DNA of 64,000 bases from Bacteroides sp. GM023 (GTDB taxonomy: Bacteria; Bacteroidota; Bacteroidia; Bacteroidales; Bacteroidaceae): NCBI RefSeq assembly GCF_014750685.1, contig NZ_JAAXGE010000003.1, positions 558,001 to 622,000 of the forward strand, given 5' to 3'. Below, in pieces: positions 52,470-61,961 of this stretch. The position numbers were made by a program, and so were the translations under genes. Under the pieces are notes generated by a model. It saw nothing but the letters and a program-made list of their open reading frames with translations. It was not told the DNA's origin and made no database searches. How positions within the stretch are numbered: position 1 is the first letter of the stretch; each line of letters opens with the position of its first letter.

Positions 52470-52886
52470 ATGATTTTAGATGATAAAAGAGCACAAATAT
52501 GCGCAATGTCCTATCTTTCAATAGACGATGCGGATATTGATGATTGTTTGGGTGCCAGTTCCATCTCCGTTTCCGGCAACTGGATAGATTTTAATATATC
52601 CAAATGTGAGTTGAAAGAAACAAGGTCTGCACCGGGAGAATTGGTGCAACAAGAGTTGAACGCTACTTGTACAGATTCGAGCGAAGCGAATGAAACACTT
52701 ATCAGGGAACAATGCGGTGGATATGGAATACTTCGTATTGATTATACCAATGGAGAGAAGAAAGTGGTTGGAACGGATAAAAATCCGGTACTGCTTTCTA
52801 TTGAGAGAAGTGGTTCTCCTGCCGCCATCACTCTATCAATAAAACGCTCTAGTGCCGAGTTCTCAAAGTTCTTGAAGTCCTTTTAA
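52470..52886 (+). CDS. Hypothetical phage protein, 138 aa
   Basis: Soluble protein rich in Ser and Ile/Asp, beta-type (SISVSGNWIDFNISKCEL, ITLSIKRS). The position before the S49 protease suggests a virion component. No family recognised. Confidence 0.6.
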   Translation: MILDDKRAQICAMSYLSIDDADIDDCLGASSISVSGNWIDFNISKCELKETRSAPGELVQQELNATCTDSSEANETLIREQCGGYGILRIDYTNGEKKVVGTDKNPVLLSIERSGSPAAITLSIKRSSAEFSKFLKSF

Positions 52887-52904
52887 TAGGTACTAAGTCA
52901 TTGT

Positions 52905-52918
52905 AATTTTGTATCAAA
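52905..52918 (+). promoter_or_regulatory. Late-promoter candidate before the S49 protease
   Basis: TAATTTTG at 52905-52912 followed by TATCAAA; a similar TACTTTTG plus GTATCAAA precedes the gene at 56057. Confidence 0.45.
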
Positions 52919-52938
52919 CAAATAAAGTATAAAATTAC

Positions 52939-53853
52939 ATGGCTTTTTCTTCTTTATATAGTGCTGTTTTGAGAGGTAAATGGTTTATCTCATTCCGGGA
53001 TGTGGAAGCCAACCAAATCTTGGTTAATCTTCTTCTGGAAAGAGGAGTCGAGAATGAAGATATAACACAATTATCTGATAAGTCTCCCATAGTTGTATGT
53101 GCGATGTCTGAAACGGAAATGAAAACCGGACATGATTTTTCAGATGCGCCGCAAGACAGTGTGGCCATTATAGGACTACAAGGTTCTATGTTGAAATATG
53201 GTTCATACTGTAGTTATGGAACTACTGAAGTGGCAGAGATGGTAAATCAGGCAGCAGATTCTCCCAAAATTTCTGGTATTTTGCTTGACATAGATTCCGG
53301 TGGCGGTAGCGTTGATGCTATCGCCCCGCTTGTTGATGCGATTCAGTATGCACAGAAAAAAAAGAAATGTGTGGTCGCATATTGTGATTTGTGTGCATCT
53401 GCTGCTTATTATGTGGCCTGTTATTGTGACGAAATTATTGCATCTAATACAATCTCTTCAGAATTTGGCTCTATCGGCGTGATGATGAGTTTTCCTGATT
53501 ATGCCAAATACTATGAAAACGTTGGGGTCAAGGTACATACAATCTACAGTAATTTATCATCTTATAAAAACGGGCCGTTTGAAGCGGCGAAGGAGGGAAA
53601 ATATGATGCAATCAAAACAGAAGAACTTGATCCACTCGCAAGAGGGTTCCAAGAAGCAGTTAAAAATAGAAGAGGTAGTAAACTTAACCTCGAAACAGAA
53701 GGGATCATTGCCGGGCGCATGTTCTATGCGAACGACGCCAAAGAAAATGGCTTGATTGATTCGGTCGGTACCAAGGATTTTGCCTTGGGAAGAGTGAGAG
53801 AATTGCGCAGAGATGCGTATGTAAATGAATATATTAATTCAAAAAGTGCATAA
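52939..53853 (+). CDS. S49-family prohead protease
   Basis: 304 residues of the SppA/S49 peptidase family, used in phages for capsid maturation. The catalytic pair is Ser154 in CDLCASAAYYVA and Lys210 in LSSYKNGPF; the oxyanion segment DIDSGGGSVDAI lies near residues 118-129. It stands two nt before the capsid gene. Confidence 0.88.
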   Translation: MAFSSLYSAVLRGKWFISFRDVEANQILVNLLLERGVENEDITQLSDKSPIVVCAMSETEMKTGHDFSDAPQDSVAIIGLQGSMLKYGSYCSYGTTEVAEMVNQAADSPKISGILLDIDSGGGSVDAIAPLVDAIQYAQKKKKCVVAYCDLCASAAYYVACYCDEIIASNTISSEFGSIGVMMSFPDYAKYYENVGVKVHTIYSNLSSYKNGPFEAAKEGKYDAIKTEELDPLARGFQEAVKNRRGSKLNLETEGIIAGRMFYANDAKENGLIDSVGTKDFALGRVRELRRDAYVNEYINSKSA

Positions 53854-53855
53854 TT

Positions 53856-55328
53856 ATGTTTGAAAAAGTAGTTGCTGCCGTATTTGGCTATTTGGGAATC
53901 TCTGCTTTTGCTAAAGACAAAGATGGAAAATCTTCTATGAGCAAGGAGCAAGAGACTAAACTGGAAGAGAAATACGGGAAGAAGTTCGTGGAAGAATTCA
54001 AAAAGGATCTTTCCGAGTTCGAAAAAGAAGGTAAAACTGCAGAGAGTGCGGTTACAGAAGAACTTCTCGTTGAAATGGAAGCTGACAAGAAGCAAAGTGC
54101 GAAAGAACTGAAAGAAGCCCGTGAACGTATTGCCAAATTGGAAAAAGAGAATTCTGAAGCTGAAGCTAAGATTGCCAAATTGGAAAAAGAAGAAACGGCT
54201 GATGCGGGAAAGGTTGTAGCAGGAACAAATGCGGCGAATATGGGAACAGGATTTAAACCGGATATGAATTTGGCGCATAATAAATATGTTGATGCTATTT
54301 ATTATGGCAAACCGGGTGCTTCTTATTCAGGCAATACTACTATTGAAACTACTGAATTACAGAATGAATTTGGTAAGTATGTGAATAGTGAACGCCTGGA
54401 AATACTTCGTAGTTTGATGGGTAAGACCGAATCTACGCAGTACATGACGACTATTGCAACTGACAAAGTGGAAGTTCGCGCACAACAGGCGGCAATCGAC
54501 TCAGTACTGCAACAGTTCACCCCACACTGGACACCCAAAGGGAAATCAAAGTTCACCCCGCTCACCATTAAGAACTTCAAATGTAAAATCAATGTTGCCA
54601 TCGTTCCTTCCGATGTGATGGAAGATATTATCGGATACCTGTACGATGAAAACTTGAAGCCGGAAGATATGCCGGTTGTGAAGTATATCCTGAATCAGCT
54701 TGTGTTTCCTAAATTGGATGAAGAGCGTGAAGTTGCTTTGGCTACAGGTAAGTTCGTTGAGTCTAAGGCTGTGAAAGACGGAGATGATGCTACGGACGCC
54801 AATGAAGTTATGGATGGCTATGTAACTCAGCTTGTTGCATTGAAGGAAGCAGGGAATAAGGCTATCACCTGGCTGCTTAATGATGAGAAACTGTCGGATG
54901 AACAGTTGGTGGATCAGATCGACAAGGCGGTTGAAGAAGTTAAACCGTTGTACAAGAAGAAGCAGATGTTTATCCATGCCGATCCGGATATTGTAACACG
55001 CTATGGAAAAGCATACCGTAAAAAATATCCCTGGCTGAAGAATGAAGATGGGGAAAAGGTGAAGGTTGATTTTTCAAAATTCACGTTTGCTCCGCTTGAA
55101 GGTATGCGCGGTACCGGAGTATTCTTTATTACTCCAAAAGAAAACTTCAAGCATCTGCGGAGCAAAGACCCGCAGGCTACAAAGATTTGGATGCAGGGAG
55201 AGAACTATAAAGTGAAAATCTTTGCGGAATGGTGGGAAGCTACCGGTTTTTGGATTGCAGAAGCTATTTTCGCATATATTCCACCTACCGCTTCAGGTGC
55301 ATCCGCATCCGAAGCTGGTGGACTTTAA
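53856..55328 (+). CDS. Major capsid protein with N-terminal scaffold domain
   Basis: 490 residues. The N-terminal 120 are strongly coiled-coil (Lys/Glu-rich, with repeated AKLEKE), a scaffold-like delta domain likely removed by the S49 protease. The remainder (about 135-490) is a typical capsid-type mixed domain, starting NLAHNKYVDAIYYG and with a hydrophobic end. The HK97 fold is inferred from length, order and abundance; no diagnostic motif exists. Confidence 0.7.
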   Translation: MFEKVVAAVFGYLGISAFAKDKDGKSSMSKEQETKLEEKYGKKFVEEFKKDLSEFEKEGKTAESAVTEELLVEMEADKKQSAKELKEARERIAKLEKENSEAEAKIAKLEKEETADAGKVVAGTNAANMGTGFKPDMNLAHNKYVDAIYYGKPGASYSGNTTIETTELQNEFGKYVNSERLEILRSLMGKTESTQYMTTIATDKVEVRAQQAAIDSVLQQFTPHWTPKGKSKFTPLTIKNFKCKINVAIVPSDVMEDIIGYLYDENLKPEDMPVVKYILNQLVFPKLDEEREVALATGKFVESKAVKDGDDATDANEVMDGYVTQLVALKEAGNKAITWLLNDEKLSDEQLVDQIDKAVEEVKPLYKKKQMFIHADPDIVTRYGKAYRKKYPWLKNEDGEKVKVDFSKFTFAPLEGMRGTGVFFITPKENFKHLRSKDPQATKIWMQGENYKVKIFAEWWEATGFWIAEAIFAYIPPTASGASASEAGGL

Positions 55329-55349
55329 TCAATGAAAGGAGTTTAAATT

Positions 55350-55937
55350 ATGGCAGAAACAGTATATCAGTTTGCTTCGGTTCCTAAAAAGTCATCGAAT
55401 GCAGGGCGTCCGAAAGGTAAGAAATCGTATATTGTCTATTTTCGTTGGAACGATGTAAAGACATACGCACGTGATGAAAAGGGAGTACGGGTCAAGGAAT
55501 TCGCTTTGATGGATGGTAAGAAACCTATTGCAGTCTATGCAACGGATTCCACAATCAACATCTATCACACCAGTGAAGGAGAAGACGATGCACGCGGCTT
55601 TATTCATCATGTAGATTATGAACATCCGGGAACGGAAGTTGAACATGACGAATTTGTAAACAACAATATCAATGAGGATTTGGGGGCTATTGTCTTTGGG
55701 TGCTCAGGCGAGGATGCAAAGGTGGCGGGTACTCCTTGTACTCCGTTGAAACTTACAAAAGCAGATTCGCAAGATAACAAAGAGGGTGACAAGAACACTA
55801 TTAACCTGGCAAGCTCTCTGCGTGGGGCTACGATTGGTCACATTGCCAAAAGCCTTATCCCGGCTACTGATAATGAGGAAATCAATGCAGTATTGGGATT
55901 GAGTACCGTATCAGGTTCATCTAAGGGTGGTCTGTAA
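55350..55937 (+). CDS. Phage structural protein, 195 aa
   Basis: Beta-rich protein (KSYIVYFRWNDVKTYARDEKGVRVKEF). It follows the capsid gene and ends at a terminator. May be a capsid decoration or head-joining component; inference from position. Confidence 0.6.
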   Translation: MAETVYQFASVPKKSSNAGRPKGKKSYIVYFRWNDVKTYARDEKGVRVKEFALMDGKKPIAVYATDSTINIYHTSEGEDDARGFIHHVDYEHPGTEVEHDEFVNNNINEDLGAIVFGCSGEDAKVAGTPCTPLKLTKADSQDNKEGDKNTINLASSLRGATIGHIAKSLIPATDNEEINAVLGLSTVSGSSKGGL

Positions 55938-55961
55938 TTAAGTTTATTGGTTGTATTGGAA

Positions 55962-56000
55962 AGAGGTGCATATTCTACGGGATATAGCACCTCTTTTTGT
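55962..56000 (+). terminator. Terminator of the protease-capsid operon
   Basis: AGAGGTGC at 55962-55969 pairs with GCACCTCT at 55987-55994, then TTTTT. Confidence 0.8.
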
Positions 56001-56026
56001 GTCCTTTTGCCTGTATTGGGATAATG

Positions 56027-56040
56027 ATACTTTTGTGTAT
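56027..56040 (+). promoter_or_regulatory. Promoter of the glycosyltransferase-like gene
   Basis: TACTTTTG at 56027-56034, then TGTATCAAA; similar to the motif at 52905. The start of the gene at 56057 lies 23 nt downstream. Confidence 0.5.
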
Positions 56041-56056
56041 CAAAAAAATCAAGAAC

Positions 56057-56932
56057 ATGAGAACAAAAAAAGAAAAAGAAGAAAAGGTAGAAACCAAGTT
56101 GGAAGTAAAACAGACTTCTGAGGAGAACCCCACATTTAAAGTTGAGGACAGACCAAATGAGGACTCGGACGCTAAAGAGAATTTCATCACTATGGAGCAT
56201 GTAACAGTCGTAATCCCTTATGTCAAGGAAAAAGCACAAGGAGACGAGTTAAGAATGGCATTGCGCTCTTTGCATAAATTCTTACGTTTTGGCGTCAACG
56301 TTGTGGTTATTGGCGACCGGGAAGAATGGATGAGTGATGAAGTTACGGTTATTGAACATGATTGTGTGTCTGATAATCCTCAGATTGATGCGCTGGAGAA
56401 GTTGAAGTTGGCGATAGCTGCCGATGAAGTTACAGATAAATTCATTTGGTCGAATGATGATATTTACCTTGTTGCTCCGGTGATGTTATCACACTTTGAG
56501 ATTCCTAAAAATAAAGGGTTCTTACGACCGGAACTTTATAAAGGGATTTATAAAGAAAATATGCTTCGTACCGTTGAACTGCTGGCGGTCTTCCCTAAAT
56601 TAGATTTTGGAACACATACTCCTGTTGTTTATCAGAAACAGAAACTTGTGGATATGTTTGAAAGGTTCCCTGAACTGAACGCAGGTGGCTATCTGATTTC
56701 ATCTGTCTATTTTAATACTCTTTTTGGCACTGAACCAATCTCCTCTATCGAACTGAACTGGCAAAGTGATAATATTGCATTATCCATCATATCCAAACAG
56801 CCGGATTCTAAGAAGTTTGAGGAACTGGTATCAAAGAAAATGTTCCTGAATAATGCAGAAAGTGGATATTCAGATTTTCTTATGAAATATCTGCTTGGTA
56901 TGTTTCCGGATAAATCAGATTTTGAAGAGTGA
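56057..56932 (+). CDS. Stealth-like glycosyltransferase in phage cluster
   Basis: 291 residues, start ATG 56057 behind the promoter. VTVVIPYVKEKAQGDELRMAL and VNVVVIGDREEW begin a nucleotide-sugar-like domain, and FIWSNDDIYLVAPV (near residue 130) has a DD motif as in Stealth CR2 and GT-A enzymes. It may glycosylate virion proteins or the host surface; inferred. The stop overlaps the GTG start of the next gene. Confidence 0.6.
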   Translation: MRTKKEKEEKVETKLEVKQTSEENPTFKVEDRPNEDSDAKENFITMEHVTVVIPYVKEKAQGDELRMALRSLHKFLRFGVNVVVIGDREEWMSDEVTVIEHDCVSDNPQIDALEKLKLAIAADEVTDKFIWSNDDIYLVAPVMLSHFEIPKNKGFLRPELYKGIYKENMLRTVELLAVFPKLDFGTHTPVVYQKQKLVDMFERFPELNAGGYLISSVYFNTLFGTEPISSIELNWQSDNIALSIISKQPDSKKFEELVSKKMFLNNAESGYSDFLMKYLLGMFPDKSDFEE

Positions 56933-57612
56933 AGGAAACCGTTATAGCTTGGCTGAAGAGTGGTGCAAATGCTCAAGAAGGAATACGCCTGATGGAACAA
57001 TCGGGCGTATCCTCATTGACATTGCGTCTTGTTCGTTCTAACCCTTCAGGAAACAAAAGAATGATGGTTGCATTTCTTTGCAAGAAATATGGAATTAATC
57101 AGGAATTTACGGCCAATTGGAAAGAAACGGAGATAACATTCAGCCGAAAACCGAAGTCTTTCCGTGATGAGTTCTCTTTTTTAAACGATAAATCATGCCC
57201 GGTGGAATTGGAAGCTCTTGCTTCGCGAAAATTCTCACGCTACCATACCTATGTCGAACTGCATTCTCAACTACATGACTGCACTAATCTGAATCAATGT
57301 GCTTCTGTCAGTAGACAGTTGATAGATAATTATATTGAAAACCGGATGATATGGGACGAACTGAATTATTACCAACAGAACAAAACTCTATTGGGGAAGC
57401 ATCCGATTTTTAATGAGTTTAAACGAAGAAAAGAGTTATTAGGACTACCGATAAAAGAACTTGTAAAACGTCAAAAGCAGATAGAAAACAACATTTGGCG
57501 GGTTACTAACGAGTTGAATAAAGGAGATAAACCGCATTTGGATATTGAGCGCCAAGAAAGATTGTCAAGCTACAAGGTTGAATTGGAAGAAGTGAACCGT
57601 TTACTTGAATGA
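56929..57612 (+). CDS. Phage protein with C-terminal coiled coil, 227 aa
   Basis: Starts at GTG 56929 overlapping the previous stop by 4 nt. Residues 165-227 are helical and charged. No recognised domain. Next gene overlaps by 4 nt. Confidence 0.6.
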   Translation: MKETVIAWLKSGANAQEGIRLMEQSGVSSLTLRLVRSNPSGNKRMMVAFLCKKYGINQEFTANWKETEITFSRKPKSFRDEFSFLNDKSCPVELEALASRKFSRYHTYVELHSQLHDCTNLNQCASVSRQLIDNYIENRMIWDELNYYQQNKTLLGKHPIFNEFKRRKELLGLPIKELVKRQKQIENNIWRVTNELNKGDKPHLDIERQERLSSYKVELEEVNRLLE

Positions 57613-58169
57613 GTTATTATTTTGATTTGAACGAACTGCGTGAAGAACTGCGAGAATCACGGATGTATTCGAAGCGGTTTGAAATGCTTCAAACATATAA
57701 ATTGAATAATCTCAAGGAGCTATGTGGCAGACTTCCAAGAGAGAATGAAGTTTTTTTTATTGAGACACGGAAAAGTTTTACAGCATTTACTTTTATTGTT
57801 TACTTGCTTAGGAATACCGGATATTTGGAGCACCTGTATATAGCTACTTATTCAACCAATGAACGCATAATCAATGCGTTGCTCCGATGGAAGGACAAAG
57901 GGGCTATCGGGAGTATTCATTTACATATTTCCGAGACAATAAAGTTTCGTATGCCTAAGATTTTTGAAAGGTTGATGGCGCTCCATCAAGATGGAGTTAT
58001 TGAATTGTCTTTTGCGTGGAGCCATAAAAAGATTACTTGTTTGGATACACCGAAAGGCTTTTTTGTTGTGGAAGGGAGTGGGAACTATGGTGAGAATGCG
58101 ATGGAAGAACAATATGTATTTTTAAAAAGTAAGGAAGTCTATGAGTTTCGTTGCGGACGAATTGGTTAA
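57609..58169 (+). CDS. Phospholipase D-like (HKD) phage protein
   Basis: 186 residues. Residues 138-157 contain HKKITCLD (HxKxxxxD) and, spaced as in PLD enzymes, GSGN. Only one such motif is present, so it would act as a dimer, like Nuc-type nucleases. It lies between head genes and the terminase; a nuclease or DNA-processing role is inferred. Confidence 0.6.
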   Translation: MSYYFDLNELREELRESRMYSKRFEMLQTYKLNNLKELCGRLPRENEVFFIETRKSFTAFTFIVYLLRNTGYLEHLYIATYSTNERIINALLRWKDKGAIGSIHLHISETIKFRMPKIFERLMALHQDGVIELSFAWSHKKITCLDTPKGFFVVEGSGNYGENAMEEQYVFLKSKEVYEFRCGRIG

Positions 58170-58503
58170 GTGGAGAGAAAATCCGGCATGGTATGACCGG
58201 ATTAACTTTGATGAATATGAAAAGCTGGCAGCTATAGGATACACTCCTAAGCAGATAGCCATGTTTTACAATGTTCCTCTGAATGATTTTGAGTGGTATT
58301 TTAATTTGGTCGGTTCCCCGCTGAAATATCACTATGAACGCGGACAGTTGATACAACAGGCTAAGGAAGGACTATCAATGACGGCCAGTGCTGAAGTTGG
58401 TGATAATGTAACTCAGGCGCAGCGGCTTGATAAACTACGTCGTGAAGTCGGTTTTAAGAATGCGATTAACCAAGTTTTTTTCGGAGATATAGAGAATGTT
58501 TGA
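58141..58503 (+). CDS. Candidate terminase small subunit
   Basis: 120 residues. YTPKQIAMFYNVPLNDFEWYF is a helix-turn-helix-like DNA-binding unit, as in TerS. It stands two genes ahead of terL. Overlaps its neighbours on both sides. Confidence 0.55.
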   Translation: MSFVADELVKWRENPAWYDRINFDEYEKLAAIGYTPKQIAMFYNVPLNDFEWYFNLVGSPLKYHYERGQLIQQAKEGLSMTASAEVGDNVTQAQRLDKLRREVGFKNAINQVFFGDIENV

Positions 58504-59119
58504 GACTTCTTATTTTGACAGGTTACAGGATTATCTGGCATCCGGTTGTTCAATGGAGCTTACGGATGATGAGATGGACTATTATAATGCGCTGTACGCC
58601 TTGATTGGCATACAACGAAAGTACGGTAAGGATAATGCAATATCTTTCCTTATGCATGATCCTTTTCAGGTAAAAAGGGCTAGAGCCAGGGAAATGTACA
58701 ATGAAGCTATAAACCTGTTTTTTGCGAATGATTCAATAGAAAATAACGCCCACCGAAATATAATGTATGACAATCTGCAGAAAGCGGCACAGGTGGTATT
58801 AATAAATGCACATTCTTCTAAAGATATGGAAGTGTATGGAAACTTGATGATACAGGCAGCTAAAATCAAACAACTTGATAAACCTGATCCGCAAAAACGG
58901 AAGGAAGTAAGCGATAAACCTATCAAAATTTATATGCTTGATACGCAGGCCGTAGGAATTCCACAGGTTAACAGGCAATTGCTCGCTGAACAGATTGATT
59001 CTATTCCTGATATTCCGGAGAGGGAGAAAGTTCGTTTAAAGAGAGATGCGCAAGTGATTGATGTGGATATAATTGAAATGCTCGATGACCAGGAAACAAA
59101 AACTAAAGACATCGACTGA
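58496..59119 (+). CDS. Terminase-associated phage protein, 207 aa
   Basis: Helical acidic protein ending EMLDDQETKTKDID, overlapping the terL start by 47 nt. May be a second small-subunit-like protein; no domain recognised. Confidence 0.55.
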   Translation: MFETSYFDRLQDYLASGCSMELTDDEMDYYNALYALIGIQRKYGKDNAISFLMHDPFQVKRARAREMYNEAINLFFANDSIENNAHRNIMYDNLQKAAQVVLINAHSSKDMEVYGNLMIQAAKIKQLDKPDPQKRKEVSDKPIKIYMLDTQAVGIPQVNRQLLAEQIDSIPDIPEREKVRLKRDAQVIDVDIIEMLDDQETKTKDID

Positions 59120-60839
59120 CGAAGTAGAACAGCGATACTCGAATTGGATGGCACAGCTCATATCAATAATGATGCCGTGGGCGCTTTATTGGATTGCCGG
59201 GCGTGCATCCGCTAAAACAGTACAGGTGTTAGCGGAACGTGTGCAAGAAGCTGCACAGGATTGCCAGGGAGCACCGTTCGCATGGGTAGCCGATACGTAC
59301 TCAGATTTACATAAGAATGTCATTCCCTCGCTTATAGATGGACTTTCTCTGCTAGGGTGGGAAATCGGTACTCACTATGTTATCAATCAGGAACCGCCTA
59401 AAGAATGGCAGGAAAGGATGTATAATGTGTGCACGGACTGGCGCAACACTATGGTTTTCTATACCGGATTCAACTTTACCTTTATCTCTTTAGACAGGCC
59501 CTCTATCGGTGCGGGACGTTCGTATGTCGGTGTGTTCGGTGATGAAGTAAAGTACTTCCCGGAAGAGAAATTCACGAATCTGTTGAAGGCTGTACGAGGT
59601 TTCAGGGTAAAATATGGAATGAATGTTTGGTATCGTAGCCGTACTCTTACTACCGATATGCCTAATCCCAACCATATTGGCGAATATGACTGGGTTCTGA
59701 AACTGGCCAAACAGAATGATAAAGATAAAATTCTGCTGATGCTACAAGCCGGATTTGTCTATAATGAGACGAAAAAGACATATGTGGCTACCTTGCAGGA
59801 ATATAATGAAGTGCATAAGAAATATCGCTTTGATAAATCATTAGCACCTAGTCTCAATAAACTTCAGCGGGCACTGGAGCTCGCAGGACGTAATATGAAG
59901 CGGTGGGAAGAGCGATGGATTAAGACACGCTCACGTACATCCTTTTTCTTCATTTCATCCTCTTATGTCAACGCAGATGTTTTGGGACTGGATTGGTTTA
60001 GTGATGAATTCTCCGAAGGACTTGAAGGAATTCTTTGCAATATTCTTTCGATTATTCCCAAGTTGGAAGCTGGACAAATGTTTTATTGTAACTTGGCTAT
60101 CCGACATTTTTATGCTGATGGGTTTATCAATGAGATTATTGAAAATAAACCATTAGGCTGGAAGGAAGATTGTACGGTGCTTAGACACCTGGATATGAAT
60201 CGACCGCTTGAAGCCGGTATGGACTCAGGTAATATGCTGTCTATGGTGTTGGGGCAACAAGATAAAAAGAAATACAAGGTATTGAAAGAACTATATACGT
60301 TACCACCCAATACAGCCAGAGAGCTAGCAGATAATTTCTTGGAGTATTTTAAACCGCATAAACGGAAAATATTGAAACTCTATTATGATCGTTCTATGAA
60401 TAACTATCATAAGGTTAAAGCGGACATGGCTACTCAAATAAAAAAGAATATAGAATTTTATGCTGATGGCTCACGTACTGGATGGCAAGTACAGTTAATG
60501 AGTCTTGGACAAGGCAACATAGGTAGTAATTTGGAATATCGCTTTTTCATGGATTTATTAAGTGGCAACTTAGAACGTGGATTGTTTACTATCCAATTCG
60601 ATCAATATAATTGCTCCAATCTAAAGAGTGAGATGGAGATAACAGGCACAAAGACTGTGACCCGTTCTGATGGTAGCTCAGAGATAGTTAAACTAAAGAC
60701 CGGAGACAAGCTGCCTACAAACCGGTTGCCCAAAGAATCAACCAATCTGACGGATGCCCTGAAATATCTTGTGCTTCGTAAAGAGTGGATACGGATATGG
60801 AAGACAGGACGCAACCTGTCTGTTGCGTCTAGGATGTAG
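59073..60839 (+). CDS. Terminase large subunit
   Basis: 588 residues. Walker A-like GRASAKT at residues 43-49, Walker B VFGDE at 154-158, coupling motif-like IKTRSRTSFFFISSSY near 285, and a C-terminal RNase H-like nuclease with EAGMDSGN near 390. It pumps DNA into the prohead. The start may be ATG 59073 or 59085. The gene is followed by a terminator at 60862. Confidence 0.85.
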   Translation: MKCSMTRKQKLKTSTDEVEQRYSNWMAQLISIMMPWALYWIAGRASAKTVQVLAERVQEAAQDCQGAPFAWVADTYSDLHKNVIPSLIDGLSLLGWEIGTHYVINQEPPKEWQERMYNVCTDWRNTMVFYTGFNFTFISLDRPSIGAGRSYVGVFGDEVKYFPEEKFTNLLKAVRGFRVKYGMNVWYRSRTLTTDMPNPNHIGEYDWVLKLAKQNDKDKILLMLQAGFVYNETKKTYVATLQEYNEVHKKYRFDKSLAPSLNKLQRALELAGRNMKRWEERWIKTRSRTSFFFISSSYVNADVLGLDWFSDEFSEGLEGILCNILSIIPKLEAGQMFYCNLAIRHFYADGFINEIIENKPLGWKEDCTVLRHLDMNRPLEAGMDSGNMLSMVLGQQDKKKYKVLKELYTLPPNTARELADNFLEYFKPHKRKILKLYYDRSMNNYHKVKADMATQIKKNIEFYADGSRTGWQVQLMSLGQGNIGSNLEYRFFMDLLSGNLERGLFTIQFDQYNCSNLKSEMEITGTKTVTRSDGSSEIVKLKTGDKLPTNRLPKESTNLTDALKYLVLRKEWIRIWKTGRNLSVASRM

Positions 60840-60861
60840 TTCGTTTTTTATTCGGATGGTT

Positions 60862-60895
60862 AGCCTCGTGGTCTGTGAAGATAGCGGGGCTTTTT
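60862..60895 (+). terminator. Terminator of the terminase operon
   Basis: AGCCTCG at 60862-60868 pairs with CGGGGCT at 60885-60891, then TTTT. A second perfect hairpin CTGCCTG/CAGGCAG follows at 60905-60921. Confidence 0.7.
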
Positions 60896-60921
60896 CATGC
60901 GCACCTGCCTGGGGCAGGCAG

Positions 60922-61382
60922 ATAGGTGGCATTTTCTTTGGGGAAAATGCGATAGTGGTGGAATTGTAAAGATTTAGTCATATTTCCCGCCCCAAAAAGG
61001 GCTTGCGACCGCAAAAAGGGGTCGGCGCGTGTCGGGCAGAACTTCGTTTCATTTGCGGTTTTTTAGAAACCGCAAATAGTTTTATGTCTGAAAATCAATT
61101 AGTTAAATATTGCAAATGACTTTTTGAGCACAAATATCGCCCCAATTTGGAAGAAACACGACCGTGTTGTAGTTTTAAATCAAAAAAAAGTTGTTTTGGG
61201 GAATTAGTGGAAGCATAGCTGTTAAGAAAGTATTTATTTTCTGATATGTGTTTAACTATCTGAGTGATAGTTTTTTATGTGTTGTTTATTATAGATATAA
61301 TTCGTATCTTTGTTATGTAATCAAAAGGGGATAATTCGCACTTTGAACCTTTTAAATGTTTAATTTTTAACGTAAAACAAAA
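60922..61382. other. Noncoding GC-shifted region with hairpins
   Basis: Contains the left copy of the 12-bp inverted repeat (61005-61016) and a perfect 11-bp hairpin ATTTGCGGTTT (61051-61061) / AAACCGCAAAT (61067-61077). Base composition is unlike the phage genes (CCCGCCCC and GGGGTCGGCGCG). No reading frame is credible. Confidence 0.5.
61282..61312 (+). promoter_or_regulatory. Promoter of the accessory operon
   Basis: TTG at 61282-61284 and TATCTTTG at 61305-61312, 20 nt apart, 70 nt before the ATG at 61383. Confidence 0.6.
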
Positions 61383-61883
61383 ATGAAAAGTAATGGAAAC
61401 AGCGTAAAAGGCGCACAGGCTAACAAAGCCGCAGTTTTGGGTAATGTAGTGACTAATAACAAAAAAGAAGAAACAATACCATTGTTACTACTTCCGACCA
61501 CTCCGCAAGAGAAACCGCAAGAGAAAAACGAAGTCAAAGAGAAGCCCCAAGAGAAAACGGTAAAACAAGAAGTTGTTGAAGCCCCTAAAAAGTCCTCTGC
61601 TGCAATGAGTATTGATACCTTAATGGATAAGGCAGATAGAACTTATTTACTACGTCAAAAGTACCAAGAAATCAGAGAAAAACGCAAGCAGTTGGAAGCG
61701 TTCACAATCTCGCATGATAAGAATAATGCGCAGTTGACTTTAGTAGATGCAAAGGGATTAACGATTTCGACCTCAAACCCTGTATCTATATCTAAGCTTT
61801 TGGCGGACTGGATGGATGATTTGAATATTCATTTGAAGAAAACAGAGGATGAAATTCGGGCGGAGCTTGAATCACTTAACTAA
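61383..61883 (+). CDS. Accessory protein with QEKP-rich linker, 166 aa
   Basis: N-terminal Asn/Lys-rich part and repeats of PQEK/QEKPQEK (about residues 40-65), then a helical coiled segment (75-165). No known family. Starts the accessory operon and is followed by a terminator. Confidence 0.55.
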   Translation: MKSNGNSVKGAQANKAAVLGNVVTNNKKEETIPLLLLPTTPQEKPQEKNEVKEKPQEKTVKQEVVEAPKKSSAAMSIDTLMDKADRTYLLRQKYQEIREKRKQLEAFTISHDKNNAQLTLVDAKGLTISTSNPVSISKLLADWMDDLNIHLKKTEDEIRAELESLN

Positions 61884-61890
61884 AAAAAAT

Positions 61891-61921
61891 CCCCCTACGG
61901 CATTCGCACTGTCGTAGGGGG
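61891..61921 (+). terminator. Terminator between accessory genes
   Basis: CCCCCTACG at 61891-61899 and CGTAGGGGG at 61913-61921, preceded by an A-run on the left. Confidence 0.75.
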
Positions 61922-61961
61922 AAAAATCAAACGATTGTTTAATTTTTAACGTAATGCAAAG

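Noticed and set aside
60769..60969. 66-codon frame after the terminase gene
   Set aside because: Overlaps the terL end and the terminator hairpin; composition shows it is a read-through of the terminator region.
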